From an uncultured Vibrio sp. (lineage in GTDB: Bacteria > Pseudomonadota > Gammaproteobacteria > Enterobacterales > Vibrionaceae): a stretch of 64,000 nt of DNA. Positions 19,393 through 28,383 of this stretch are shown here, one piece after another. The stretch's first letter is position 1. Each line of letters starts with the position of its first letter. The notes under the pieces were generated by a model that did not search any database, was not told the DNA's origin, and saw nothing but the letters and a program-made list of their open reading frames with translations. The DNA is taken from the NCBI GenBank assembly GCA_947504195.1, contig CANNGN010000004.1, positions 372,001 through 436,000 of the forward strand. Reading direction: 5' to 3'. Position numbers and translations under genes: made by a program.

Positions 19393-20145
19393 CTAGTCGC
19401 CAAATTCGTCTAGATAGTTGTCAAATTCATCTTCTTCTGCGGCATCAAAGTCGTCAATAACAATTTCTGCGTTGTACGCCTCGCGCTGCAAGTAAACATC
19501 TCGAGTGAATGCATAAGGATCAGGAGAACTCTCTAAAAGTGACTCTTGACTAACTAGAGCGGCCCGACTTTCTAAGCCTTCAATCAAAAATTTACCCGCT
19601 GCGCCCCAAACATTGAGATAACTAAGAGGTAAATAAGTATTGTCAATAAAACTCGCGGCATTTCGAACTGTATAAGGCCCAGCCCAAGGAACCATGAGGT
19701 ATGCTCCATCACCGACACCATAATGCCCTAAAGCATCGTCAAATCCCTTCGACCCTTCACTAGACAATCCTGCATGCGATGCAATATCAAAAACACCAAG
19801 TAGCCCAAAAGTAGAATTGAGCCAAAAACGGTTAAAATGGTTCAGAGCTTTCTTCCCATTCCCCATTAGTAGGTTATTAACAATGGTTGACGGTTCACCA
19901 AGATTGGAAAAGAAATTTGATAAACCGTAGCGCAATGGTGTTGGTGTATACGTAACATAAGCAATTGCCGTTGGCCTAAATATATAAGGGTCAAGGTAAT
20001 CATAATTCAATGTCCATACGACTCGGTTTGCGCTTTCCAAAGGATCGTAGGCTCCGTTTGCTTGACTGTCCGGGCGAGAACTGCACCCTACCGTAGCAAT
20101 GGAAACTAAAATTAATAGTACTGTGCGATAAATTTTTAAAGTCAT
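19393..20145 (-). CDS. mlaA: Outer-membrane lipoprotein MlaA (VacJ)
   Basis: 250 residues. A lipoprotein signal peptide ends at Cys21 (ATVGCSS). The body matches MlaA: DPLESANRVVWTLNYDYLDPY, YGLSNFFSNLGEPSTIVNNLL, FLNSTFGLLGVFDIA-like and GAYLMVPWAGPYTVRN. MlaA sits in the outer membrane with porins and removes mislocalised phospholipids for the Mla pathway. The C-terminus is very acidic (DDFDAAEEDEFDNYLDEF). It lies 45 bp after ccmI on the same strand and could be read from the ccm transcript. Confidence 0.94.
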   Translation of the reverse strand: MTLKIYRTVLLILVSIATVGCSSRPDSQANGAYDPLESANRVVWTLNYDYLDPYIFRPTAIAYVTYTPTPLRYGLSNFFSNLGEPSTIVNNLLMGNGKKALNHFNRFWLNSTFGLLGVFDIASHAGLSSEGSKGFDDALGHYGVGDGAYLMVPWAGPYTVRNAASFIDNTYLPLSYLNVWGAAGKFLIEGLESRAALVSQESLLESSPDPYAFTRDVYLQREAYNAEIVIDDFDAAEEDEFDNYLDEFGD

Positions 20146-20190
20146 AGTTTACGTAATTGAACAAAGTTCGATTGCCATAAGAATTATCTA

Positions 20191-21426
20191 TTAATACTTC
20201 TTATTGACTTCAACTTCAACTGTTTGCTCAAAACCTCCTAGTTCGCTTTCACCAAAATAGTCACCCTCTTTTGTTGCTACATTCCCGTCTTGGTCTAGTC
20301 TGACCTTAACTCTGAACTGCTCCAGTGAGCTTAATAATCGCTCTTCAATCAGGCTACTATTATCGTTTAATTCAACAGTAAGTGGAAAAGAAAGCGCATT
20401 TAGGCGTACTGCGGCAACAGGCATCGGTGAGCCAAATTCATCATGAATAGATACGATGACAGCCATGTCTTGCGTAACAGGAATATTAGGTGCAACGTTT
20501 ACTGTAACCTTAATCGACTTGCTGCTAATTGGCGACTGCTTCTGTAATAGGCCATCAGCTTCTTTTATTTTTTTATCTAACCAAGCATGCCGTTCATCAT
20601 TGCTTCCTAAAATAGTCTGCATCTTTCGCCAATAATCAATCGCTAAGGAATACTGTTTATTATCGTAGGCATTCAAAGCGAGTAATGAATAGACTCTAAT
20701 ATCGGTTGAGCCAGATTGGATTAATTCGTTCAATAATTGAACGGACTGACGACGATTATGTTCGTCACCGGTTGCCATCAACGACTGAGCATAGCCATAA
20801 CGAATACTGCTATTATCTGGACTTTCTGAATACGCCTTAGCCATTGCAGCGACAGCATTACCTGCATCAAAGTTAGCCATTGCTATTTTACCTAATAACA
20901 ACCACCCCATTGCATCCGATGGTGAATGATGTAAATGAGTCCGTAACGCTAAAGACAGGTCATCCATTTCTTGATCACTTAGAGGCACATTCCCACTGTC
21001 GACAAGGCGTTTCGATAATTCGGGTAATTGCGCACTTACCTGCTGCCAATGAGTCACCTTCTGATAACTCCCTAACCAGTAATACATCCCACCACTTAAC
21101 GCGACCATAAGCACCAAAGATAAAGGTATCAGTACTGAGTTTAAGCGTTGTCGTTTATCTGATGTAACGTCAGACGACGATGGCACCTGATCGGGAACAT
21201 CTTGTAGCAAACTTTGTTGAAGTTCTGTTACCAATTCAGCTTTATCGGCAATCAAACCTTCACTATCTTCACTTTCTAGTTCAAACAAGCGCTGTTTAAA
21301 GAAAGCTTTATTGAGTGTGTCACGACGCTCTTGGTCGTTTGCATCCGCTTTTTGAGTCAGTGGAATGATGATTAAACATGCTGCGAGCAAAAACATCAGT
21401 ACGGCGACAATCCAAAACACAATCAT
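20191..21426 (-). CDS. ccmI: Cytochrome c maturation protein CcmI
   Basis: 411 residues: two N-terminal TM segments (~1-22 and ~97-117), a cytoplasmic loop between them, then a periplasmic TPR-like region (residues ~120-290, LLLGKIAMANFDAGNAVAAM, NSSIRYGYAQSLMATGD) and a C-terminal domain. CcmI holds apocytochrome c for haem ligation by CcmF/CcmH. In E. coli this part is fused into CcmH; here it is a separate gene. Its start overlaps the ccmH stop by 4 nt (ATGA type), indicating translational coupling. It is the last ccm gene. Confidence 0.9.
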   Translation of the reverse strand: MIVFWIVAVLMFLLAACLIIIPLTQKADANDQERRDTLNKAFFKQRLFELESEDSEGLIADKAELVTELQQSLLQDVPDQVPSSSDVTSDKRQRLNSVLIPLSLVLMVALSGGMYYWLGSYQKVTHWQQVSAQLPELSKRLVDSGNVPLSDQEMDDLSLALRTHLHHSPSDAMGWLLLGKIAMANFDAGNAVAAMAKAYSESPDNSSIRYGYAQSLMATGDEHNRRQSVQLLNELIQSGSTDIRVYSLLALNAYDNKQYSLAIDYWRKMQTILGSNDERHAWLDKKIKEADGLLQKQSPISSKSIKVTVNVAPNIPVTQDMAVIVSIHDEFGSPMPVAAVRLNALSFPLTVELNDNSSLIEERLLSSLEQFRVKVRLDQDGNVATKEGDYFGESELGGFEQTVEVEVNKKY

Positions 21427-21920
21427 GAATCTCGCTCCCTAGTCTCAATTGGGGTTTCATCCTCTTTCAGTAACTCGGCAATCCGAGCTTGCTGATCGGC
21501 ATCGAGCGGTGTCGCTGTGCGTACCGTTTGACGACGCGATTTAGCCATAATAAATCCAACCCCAAATACAATGACAATGAACGGCGCAAACCACAGTATC
21601 GCCGTTGAAGGACTTAGCTGAGGATTGTAATTAATAAATTGCCCGTATCGAGCGACCATATAATCGACAATTTCGTCTGAGCTCTTACCTTCTTTTACCA
21701 TTTGGTAGACTTTAGTTCGAAGGTCTTGAGCCAATGCCGAATTTGAATCAGCAATGGTATTATTCTGGCATTTAGGACAACGCAGCGTATTGCTCAATTC
21801 TTTGAATAAAGCTTCCTGCTCCGTAGTCTCAAACTCATAAACATCAATCGCCGCACTAGGTGCCTTAGCGAAGATCAGAACCACTACCAACAATGAGAGA
21901 AAAATTGATAATTGCTTCAT
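21423..21920 (-). CDS. ccmH: Cytochrome c maturation thiol-oxidoreductase CcmH
   Basis: 165 residues: signal peptide (~1-24), a periplasmic domain with the redox motif LRCPKCQNNTIADSNS (Cys48, Cys51), and a C-terminal TM anchor (~103-125). It reduces or handles apocytochrome c thiols before haem attachment. It is the short form without a fused CcmI part. It overlaps ccmG upstream and ccmI downstream by 4 nt each. Confidence 0.95.
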   Translation of the reverse strand: MKQLSIFLSLLVVVLIFAKAPSAAIDVYEFETTEQEALFKELSNTLRCPKCQNNTIADSNSALAQDLRTKVYQMVKEGKSSDEIVDYMVARYGQFINYNPQLSPSTAILWFAPFIVIVFGVGFIMAKSRRQTVRTATPLDADQQARIAELLKEDETPIETRERDS

Positions 21921-22465
21921 TTGGCTTCCTCATTCAATTGAAGATAGATAGGTTGAAGAGTATCGCGCCAATTCTGAGCATTCACGTCCCCAACATGGCG
22001 ATACTGAATTATCCCTTTAGCATCAATAATGAAGGTTTCTGGAGCTCCATATACACCTAAATCAAGCCCCAACATCCCGTCACCATCATACAAAGTAATC
22101 AAATACGGATTTCCCAGGCGTGTTAACCATTCAAATGCCTTAGCACGGTCGTCTTTATAGTTAAGACCGATAATCTTTACGCCTTGCTTCGCCAATTCAT
22201 TTAAGTATTGATGTTCGGCATAACATGTTGGACACCAAGTTGCCCAAACATTTAACAGCATTGGCTGACCTGTAAATATTGATTGCTCATACTGTTTAGT
22301 CGGATCGGCTAAATCCATCAAACTAAACGTTGGGACGGGTTGACCAATCAAAACTGATTCCAGCTTTGTAGGATCATCTCCCTGAGTATTTTTTATCAAC
22401 TGAATAACAAACACGACAGCAAGTAGCATGAACGCAATCAGCGGAATAAAGAGTTTTTTATTCAT
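21917..22465 (-). CDS. ccmG: Thiol:disulfide interchange protein CcmG (DsbE)
   Basis: 182 residues: an N-terminal TM anchor (~6-24) and a periplasmic thioredoxin fold with active site WATWCPTC (Cys78, Cys81) and the cis-proline region YGAPETFIID typical of CcmG. It passes reducing equivalents from DsbD/CcdA to CcmH and apocytochrome. It overlaps the end of ccmF by 8 nt. Confidence 0.95.
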   Translation of the reverse strand: MNKKLFIPLIAFMLLAVVFVIQLIKNTQGDDPTKLESVLIGQPVPTFSLMDLADPTKQYEQSIFTGQPMLLNVWATWCPTCYAEHQYLNELAKQGVKIIGLNYKDDRAKAFEWLTRLGNPYLITLYDGDGMLGLDLGVYGAPETFIIDAKGIIQYRHVGDVNAQNWRDTLQPIYLQLNEEAK

Positions 22466-24431
22466 TGCGAGAGCCTTCTGTATTTAACTTTCTAAAACGA
22501 TACCGCTTATCGGTCATAGCAATAACACCACCGATTGCCATCAAAATGGCACCAAGCCAAATCCAACGTACAAACGGTTTGTAGTAAATTCTCACCGCCC
22601 ACGATTGCCCATCATCTAAACGCTCACCCATCGCAATATACAAGTCCCGTGTAACACCGACATCTATCGCTGCTTCAGTCATCATATTTTCTGCAGAAGA
22701 ATAGTAACGTTTTTCCGCCGTAAGCATCGCCACCAGATCTTGAGATTGTGTTACTTTGAACTCGGCCAAATAAGTCTGATAGTTGGGTCCTTGAGCTTCT
22801 CGTACTTCAACAAACTCGAATTCATACCCTGCAACTTCATAGCTCATACCTGGCGCCAAACGAACATCTTTTTCAACACTTAAGTTTTGTACCATCGCAA
22901 TGCCAATGATAGTGACGGCGATACCTAAGTGGGCCAGTACCATTGCCCAGTGACTGCGCGGTAATACTTTTAACCCAATCACTAAGCTGTGTTTATGAGT
23001 CGCGCGTTTCACGATCTCATATCCATGCATTAGGGTTATCCACAAGGCCATTGTCCAGCCAAGCCAAACCATAAAATGGAATTGAGCAGTCGCCAACCAA
23101 CTCACACCAGCGGCAAGTAAAATAGAGCTGATACCCATAAATAGAATCGGACGTTTTAAATGACTTAAATTATCTCTCTTCCAACGAATTAGAGGCCCGA
23201 TACCAAGCAGCACAGCAAGTGGAATCATTAACCATGTAAACATCAGATTAAAGAATGGCGCGCCAATAGAGACCGAGCCCAACCCTATCTGCTTATGTAC
23301 AAGAGGCAGTAATGTACCAATAAGAACCACAACCAATGCGGCCACAATGATGAAGTTATTACTCAGTAACGCATTTTCTCTGGAGATCAGTTGATAATTA
23401 CCTGCGGCTCGAATCTTTGAACCATTGATGGCAAAAAGAAGCAACGAACCACCAATAATTAGGACTAAGAAACCTAGGATAAAAATCCCACGAGCAGGAT
23501 CGGATGCAAAAGCATGGACCGAAACCAAAATTCCTGAACGAACTAAAAAAGTACCTAGCAGACTTAACGAAAATGCCGATAACGCCATTAACACTGTCCA
23601 CGCTTTAAAGGTGCCACGCTTCTCGGTAACCGCTAGAGAGTGAATTAATGCGGTACCCGCCAACCAAGGCATGAGTGACGCATTTTCCACCGGGTCCCAA
23701 AACCACCAGCCACCCCAACCTAATTCGTAATAGGCCCACCAAGAGCCTAGCGCAATACCTAGGGTTAAAAACACCCAAGCGGCCATAGTCCAAGGCCTTG
23801 ACCACTTGGCCCAAGCAGTATCAAGGCGGCCTGCAGTTAAAGAAGCAATAGCGAATGAAAAGGCGACAGAAAACCCTACATATCCCATGTACAACATTGG
23901 AGGATGTATGACTAAACCAGGATCTTGAAGTAGTGGATTCAGATCTCGTCCATCAATTGGAAAAAATGGTAACGTCCGAGTAAATGGATTAGACGTTATG
24001 ACAATAAACAGAATGAACCCTGTAATGATCACACCCATTACCGCAAGCACTCGAGCAACCGAGTCCCTTGGCATGCCACGGCTCCATATGGCAACGGCTA
24101 CCGCCCAGCCTGCTTGAATAAGCACCCACAGCAATAACGAGCCTTCATGAGCTCCCCACACTGCGGTTAAGCGATAGTACCAAGGTAGCTGGCTGTTTGA
24201 GTTTGTCGCGACATAAAGAACCGAAAAATCATTTGAGTAAAATGCCCATAATAAAACGATGAATGAGCAACTTAAAAATAAAAATAAGCCGAAGGAAAGC
24301 GACCTAGCGCTATCCATCAACGATAGGTTTCCAGTACGAACGCCAATCGCTGGTAATACCGTAAGTAAAACAGAAAATGCCAACGCAATAAAAAGGGCTA
24401 CGTGTCCAAGCTCTACTATCATATCTATCAA
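22458..24431 (-). CDS. ccmF: Cytochrome c haem lyase subunit CcmF
   Basis: 657 residues with about 15 TM helices. It carries the haem-handling tryptophan-rich motif GWGGWWFWDPVENASLMPW and the flanking conserved region DPGLVIHPPMLYMGYVG. CcmF joins haem from CcmE to apocytochrome c with CcmH/CcmI at the periplasmic face. It lies 23 bp after ccmE and overlaps ccmG. Confidence 0.96.
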   Translation of the reverse strand: MIDMIVELGHVALFIALAFSVLLTVLPAIGVRTGNLSLMDSARSLSFGLFLFLSCSFIVLLWAFYSNDFSVLYVATNSNSQLPWYYRLTAVWGAHEGSLLLWVLIQAGWAVAVAIWSRGMPRDSVARVLAVMGVIITGFILFIVITSNPFTRTLPFFPIDGRDLNPLLQDPGLVIHPPMLYMGYVGFSVAFSFAIASLTAGRLDTAWAKWSRPWTMAAWVFLTLGIALGSWWAYYELGWGGWWFWDPVENASLMPWLAGTALIHSLAVTEKRGTFKAWTVLMALSAFSLSLLGTFLVRSGILVSVHAFASDPARGIFILGFLVLIIGGSLLLFAINGSKIRAAGNYQLISRENALLSNNFIIVAALVVVLIGTLLPLVHKQIGLGSVSIGAPFFNLMFTWLMIPLAVLLGIGPLIRWKRDNLSHLKRPILFMGISSILLAAGVSWLATAQFHFMVWLGWTMALWITLMHGYEIVKRATHKHSLVIGLKVLPRSHWAMVLAHLGIAVTIIGIAMVQNLSVEKDVRLAPGMSYEVAGYEFEFVEVREAQGPNYQTYLAEFKVTQSQDLVAMLTAEKRYYSSAENMMTEAAIDVGVTRDLYIAMGERLDDGQSWAVRIYYKPFVRWIWLGAILMAIGGVIAMTDKRYRFRKLNTEGSRNE

Positions 24432-24454
24432 TGTCCTAGGTGTTGTTAGAGCGT

Positions 24455-24910
24455 TTACTGCGCTATTGCTTCATGATTTGCTTTCATCGCTTCTTCGATC
24501 TCTGGAGGCATGTAGTTTTCATCATGCTTGGCAAGAACCTCGAATGCCTCAATCGTTTTACTATCGACTAATACACCTTGAGCAACGATACCTTGTCCTT
24601 CCCGAAAAAGATCTGGAAGAATGCCATCGTAAGTTACGGTGATTGAATCGCCGATATCGTTAAGATCGAAACTCACCTTTAACGAGTCACTGTCGCGTTT
24701 AACCGATCCCTCAACAACCATCCCACCGACTCTCAATCGTTGTCCAGTTGATGGTTTCTCACCATTTGGTTTCCCGTTTAAGATTTCACTGGGCGTATAA
24801 AAAAGATCGATATTCTGATTGAGAGCATACAGAGTTAAACCAACTGTCGCTCCCAAACCCAATACAATAGATAGCACGATTGCTAACCGTTTTTTACGTC
24901 TAGGATTCAT
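24455..24910 (-). CDS. ccmE: Haem chaperone CcmE
   Basis: 151 residues: an N-terminal TM anchor (~8-29) and a periplasmic OB-fold with the covalent haem-binding motif HDENY at 129-133 (His129; His130 in E. coli). It receives haem from CcmABCD and hands it to CcmF. Its ATG overlaps the ccmD stop by 4 nt. Confidence 0.96.
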   Translation of the reverse strand: MNPRRKKRLAIVLSIVLGLGATVGLTLYALNQNIDLFYTPSEILNGKPNGEKPSTGQRLRVGGMVVEGSVKRDSDSLKVSFDLNDIGDSITVTYDGILPDLFREGQGIVAQGVLVDSKTIEAFEVLAKHDENYMPPEIEEAMKANHEAIAQ

Positions 24911-25116
24911 AGAGTATTCTCCATTGTTTTTGCCGCTTCAATCCTAGCCTGACGCTCCAATTCTTGTTTAACTTGAGCCAAAATTTTATTTTTCTTTCTC
25001 ATACTACTAATAAGTAACCATAACCCTGAAATAAACGTAATCCCAAATGAGCTCCAAACATATACGGCATAACCACCCATAGCAATAAAGTCACTCATTG
25101 AATCAAAATAGAGCAT
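24907..25116 (-). CDS. ccmD: Haem exporter accessory protein CcmD
   Basis: 69 residues, one TM helix (~18-37) and a basic cytoplasmic tail. It is a small subunit that stabilises the CcmC-CcmE complex and helps release holo-CcmE. The start follows the ccmC stop directly, and the end overlaps ccmE. Assigned by size, topology and place in the operon. Confidence 0.9.
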   Translation of the reverse strand: MLYFDSMSDFIAMGGYAVYVWSSFGITFISGLWLLISSMRKKNKILAQVKQELERQARIEAAKTMENTL

Positions 25117-25866
25117 CTATGTCTCTCCATTATTGTTGATAACTAGTGCCTTGACCCAAGGTCGGTGATGTTCACTGGCAAGAATTTCGTTACGCAGTCT
25201 AATCATACTAACCAGCGCAAGAAATAACCCAAACGCGACAATATTAATCAAAAGCGGCCACAACATTGAGGATGAAATTGAAGGTTTCGCGAACTTCGTA
25301 ATAGAAGCACCTTGATGAAGTGTATTCCACCACTCCACTGAAAAATGGATAATCGGTAAGTTAATCACACCAACAATCGCAAGAATACCGGATGCCTTTG
25401 CAGCAACTTTACTATCATCAAATGCGTTATATAAGGCAATAACACCAATATAAAGAAACAATAGTATCAACTCAGACGTCAAGCGCGCGTCCCAGACCCA
25501 CCAAGCTCCCCACATTGGTTTACCCCAAACAGCGCCAGTCACTAACGCTATAAAAGTGAATACCGCACCAATAGGCGCAATCGCGGTCGCGGCCAGGTTC
25601 GACATTCTTACCTGCCACACTAAGCCGATAAAAGCACTAATGGCCATCGTCAAATACGCTCCCATCGACCATATTGCCGATGGAACATGGATATACATAA
25701 TTCTAAAACTATCTCCCTGCTGATAATCCGCAGGTGAGAAAGCAAGCCCCCATATGGTGCCGACAAGCAACAACACGATACACGAGATCATTAAATACGG
25801 AATTAATAGTCCACAAAATCGGTACGTTGTTTCTGGTTTTGCTAAGGGGTGAAGCCACTTCCACAT
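25117..25866 (-). CDS. ccmC: Haem transfer protein CcmC
   Basis: 249 residues with six TM helices and the conserved tryptophan-rich motif WGKPMWGAWWVWDARLTSEL. The flanking His residues (YIHVPSAIW and the later HFSVEWWNTLHQG) are the expected haem ligands. It loads haem onto CcmE. It lies 14 bp after ccmB. Confidence 0.96.
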   Translation of the reverse strand: MWKWLHPLAKPETTYRFCGLLIPYLMISCIVLLLVGTIWGLAFSPADYQQGDSFRIMYIHVPSAIWSMGAYLTMAISAFIGLVWQVRMSNLAATAIAPIGAVFTFIALVTGAVWGKPMWGAWWVWDARLTSELILLFLYIGVIALYNAFDDSKVAAKASGILAIVGVINLPIIHFSVEWWNTLHQGASITKFAKPSISSSMLWPLLINIVAFGLFLALVSMIRLRNEILASEHHRPWVKALVINNNGET

Positions 25867-25880
25867 TTTACTTCTCTCTA

Positions 25881-26549
25881 TTACTCAACGCTAACTCTGA
25901 GCGATAAACCAATCAATATAGGTGTCATTGTCATTGACCCCGTCAGCATTGCGGCTAATACCGCTAATTGTCCAGTGTATGATACGCCAAGTGAAGCTGA
26001 CTCTATGGCTGAAGTAGCAAAAATTAGCACTGGAATATACAGCGGTAATACTAATAAACTAAGAATAACACTGCCTTTTCTCAATCCAACCGTTAATGCC
26101 ACTCCAATCGCACCAATAAAACTCAGTGTCGGTGTTCCGACCAACAAGGTTAGCATTAACGCAACCCAACTATCCCATTCAACTGCCAACAAAATAGCGA
26201 GTAATGGACTGATAATGAGCAAAGGCAATGCTGTTAATATCCAGTGAGCGATGACTTTAGCCAAGACAATAACAAATAAAGGAGTTGGAGCAAGCAAAAG
26301 CTGTTCTAACGCACCATCGTTGAAGTCATCTCGAAACATTCGTTCTAGTGATAATAACGTCGATAGTAATGCCGCAACCCAAACAATCCCAGCAGCAATA
26401 CGAGTTAATATCCCAGGCTCTGGCCCTAGAGCAAGGGGAAACAAGGTAACAATCAGAACAAAGAACCATAGCGGATTCAACACTTCAGATTGACGTCGAT
26501 AAGCCAATAGCAACTCGCGTCGAACAATTAACACAAATGTCGTTAACAT
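25881..26549 (-). CDS. ccmB: Haem exporter membrane subunit CcmB
   Basis: 222 residues, six TM helices, with the CcmB hallmark ERMFRDDFNDGALEQLLL near residues 69-86. It is the membrane partner of the ATPase CcmA. Its start overlaps the ccmA end by 7 nt. Confidence 0.95.
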   Translation of the reverse strand: MLTTFVLIVRRELLLAYRRQSEVLNPLWFFVLIVTLFPLALGPEPGILTRIAAGIVWVAALLSTLLSLERMFRDDFNDGALEQLLLAPTPLFVIVLAKVIAHWILTALPLLIISPLLAILLAVEWDSWVALMLTLLVGTPTLSFIGAIGVALTVGLRKGSVILSLLVLPLYIPVLIFATSAIESASLGVSYTGQLAVLAAMLTGSMTMTPILIGLSLRVSVE

Positions 26550-27172
26550 ATTGGGGCTTCACCTAAGTTGATAGACTTCAACCGATTGCTTTCTCGAAAC
26601 AAATCTTGGTGAGTCGTAAACACCAACATTCCTCCACGCTCGACATGTGAAGTAAATAATGATTCTAAAATTGCGACGCCTTTTTTATCGATCGCCGTTA
26701 AAGGTTCATCCAAAACCCATAATTTTTTTTCACTTAACCATAAACGAGCTAGAGCAACACGACGTTGCTGACCTGCAGAAAGATGCATCACTGGGATATC
26801 TTCACGTCCGGCCAAACCTACCTTAGCCAAAACCGTATAGATCTTCTCATCAGATTGAGTGTTATTGTGTAGCGATTGATAAAACTGTGCATTTTCCAAA
26901 GCTGTTAGTTCTCGTTTAACACCCGTTTGATGTCCAATAAACAATAATTCACTGTTGTATTCATCGCGACATCTCTTGATGGTGGACTGGTTCCAATACA
27001 CATCGCCTTCGTCAGCGACACCCAACCCGGCAAGAATTCGCAATAATGTCGTTTTGCCACTGCCATTTTGCCCTTCAACTTGAATAAGTTCGCCAGGAAA
27101 AACGGAAAATGAAAGGTTGGATATTAGCGGTTTGTTTCCACGGATAACCGAGAGGTTCTTAATGTCTAGCAT
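26543..27172 (-). CDS. ccmA: Haem exporter ATP-binding protein CcmA
   Basis: A 209-residue ABC ATPase: Walker A GQNGSGKTT, signature LSAGQQRRVALARL, Walker B LWVLDEPLTAID, and the switch histidine in FTTHQD. With CcmB and CcmC it drives release of holo-CcmE. It is the first gene of the ccm operon; its upstream gap of ~160 bp also holds the terminator of the chemotaxis operon. Confidence 0.96.
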   Translation of the reverse strand: MLDIKNLSVIRGNKPLISNLSFSVFPGELIQVEGQNGSGKTTLLRILAGLGVADEGDVYWNQSTIKRCRDEYNSELLFIGHQTGVKRELTALENAQFYQSLHNNTQSDEKIYTVLAKVGLAGREDIPVMHLSAGQQRRVALARLWLSEKKLWVLDEPLTAIDKKGVAILESLFTSHVERGGMLVFTTHQDLFRESNRLKSINLGEAPIC

Positions 27173-27300
27173 GATTTAATTCACTGGTCCTTCTTGGGCG
27201 CTATCTTAACACATGCGCGCCAAGGTCAAATCAGTAAGTACAATAAACCCCTCAAAATTGGCACTTCATCTACTATTTACACAAATAATGAAAATTAAAT

Positions 27301-27332
27301 AAAAATAAGGGAACCATTTGGTTCCCTTATTT
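27301..27332 (-). terminator. Terminator at the end of the flagellar/chemotaxis operon
   Basis: A perfect 14-bp inverted repeat (AAATAAGGGAACCA / TGGTTCCCTTATTT) with a 2-nt centre, preceded by A5 on the plus strand, giving T5 on the minus strand. It lies directly after the DUF2802 gene. Confidence 0.9.
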
Positions 27333-27335
27333 ATT

Positions 27336-27848
27336 CTAACTGCGAGGATTTTTTCGTATCGCTGCATTTGGCTCAGGTATCCCGCTCTTTAATCTTTCTG
27401 GAAGACTACTAAGGGGCGGAACCTTTTCTTTGCCCGCTAATTTTTGCTGTAACGAATACATTAATTCAGCTTCAGCTTGAGGTAATTCACATTCACTGAT
27501 CACCTCGTCGATGTCAGCTCCGAGCTTAACGAGTTTGCTTGCTCGAGAATACAGTCTCGAATCTGTATCTTCTTGTTCGAGTTCAACAAGACGCTCGTTT
27601 AACAAGACAAGAAGCTCCTGCTGGTCAGTCACTTTTTGTCCTAAACCAATAACGACAGAACGTAGTTCAAGCAATTGTTTATTGGTTTTAATTAATTGGT
27701 TGCTTACTTCTTCACGCTGCACCTTCTCGTGTTCAATTTGCTTCATCGAACTTCTTTTCACTTGTCCGATAATCACAAAAAGAACCAACACAACAACAAG
27801 GCATACACCCAATATGATCGGCGTCTCAACCGCTGCAAGATTTACCAT
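27336..27848 (-). CDS. DUF2802 one-TM coiled-coil protein coupled to cheW
   Basis: 170 residues from an ATG (27848) that shares its A with the cheW TAA stop. An N-terminal TM (~8-30) is followed by a long charged helical region (~35-95) likely to form a coiled coil, then a small domain resembling a helix-turn-helix (RASKLVKLGADIDEVISECELPQAE split over ~105-130) and a Pro-rich tail. It is the last gene of the flhA-cheW operon; Pseudomonas has a similar gene after cheW. Architecture and location recall Bacillus SwrB, but homology is not shown here. Function is unknown; a role in flagellar or chemotaxis assembly is inferred. Confidence 0.8.
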   Translation of the reverse strand: MVNLAAVETPIILGVCLVVVLVLFVIIGQVKRSSMKQIEHEKVQREEVSNQLIKTNKQLLELRSVVIGLGQKVTDQQELLVLLNERLVELEQEDTDSRLYSRASKLVKLGADIDEVISECELPQAEAELMYSLQQKLAGKEKVPPLSSLPERLKSGIPEPNAAIRKNPRS

Positions 27849-28345
27849 TATAAATGAGCCATTTCGTCCCATTCTTCATCTGATAGAAGCTTATTCAAAT
27901 CAACCAAGATCAATAACTTACCATCTCGATTACTTACACCTTGGATAAACTTAGCGCTTTCATCAGTACCAACACTTGGAGTCGTATCAATTTCTGAAGA
28001 TTTAAGATATACAACTTCCGCTACACTATCGACTAAGATACCAATAACCTGATGCTCAGATTCAATCACAATAATACGCGTATTGTCCGTTGTTTCGCCT
28101 TGAATCAGACCAAAACGAGAGCGTGTATCAATGACCGTTACAACATTACCACGCAGATTAATGATACCTAGTACGTAATCTGGCGCACCAGGAACGGGAG
28201 CGATTTCGGTATAGCGTAGAACTTCTCGTACTTGCATTACATTAATGCCGTAGGTTTCTTCCTCAAGTTGAAATGTCACCCACTGAAGTACTTCGTCATT
28301 CGAAGACCCATCTTTTCTTAGTTCTACTTCGTTCGCTTCAAACAT
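27848..28345 (-). CDS. cheW: Chemotaxis coupling protein CheW
   Basis: A 165-residue CheW domain protein linking MCP receptors to CheA: LQWVTFQLEEETYGINVMQV, APVPGAPDYVLGIINLRGNV, and VDSVAEVVYLKSSEID. It has a ~15-residue N-terminal extension and the usual two-lobed SH3-like fold is expected. It follows parP by 38 bp and its stop overlaps the next start by one base. Confidence 0.96.
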   Translation of the reverse strand: MFEANEVELRKDGSSNDEVLQWVTFQLEEETYGINVMQVREVLRYTEIAPVPGAPDYVLGIINLRGNVVTVIDTRSRFGLIQGETTDNTRIIVIESEHQVIGILVDSVAEVVYLKSSEIDTTPSVGTDESAKFIQGVSNRDGKLLILVDLNKLLSDEEWDEMAHL

Positions 28346-28383
28346 AACTTTTCCTCTATTAAGCCGTTTCCGACATCAATGTT

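Noticed and set aside
24259..24642. 127-codon plus-strand frame opposite ccmF/ccmE
   Set aside because: Antisense to two certain genes and without family resemblance.
27511..27948. 145-codon plus-strand frame opposite DUF2802/cheW
   Set aside because: Antisense to two supported genes; Ser/Cys-rich shadow sequence.
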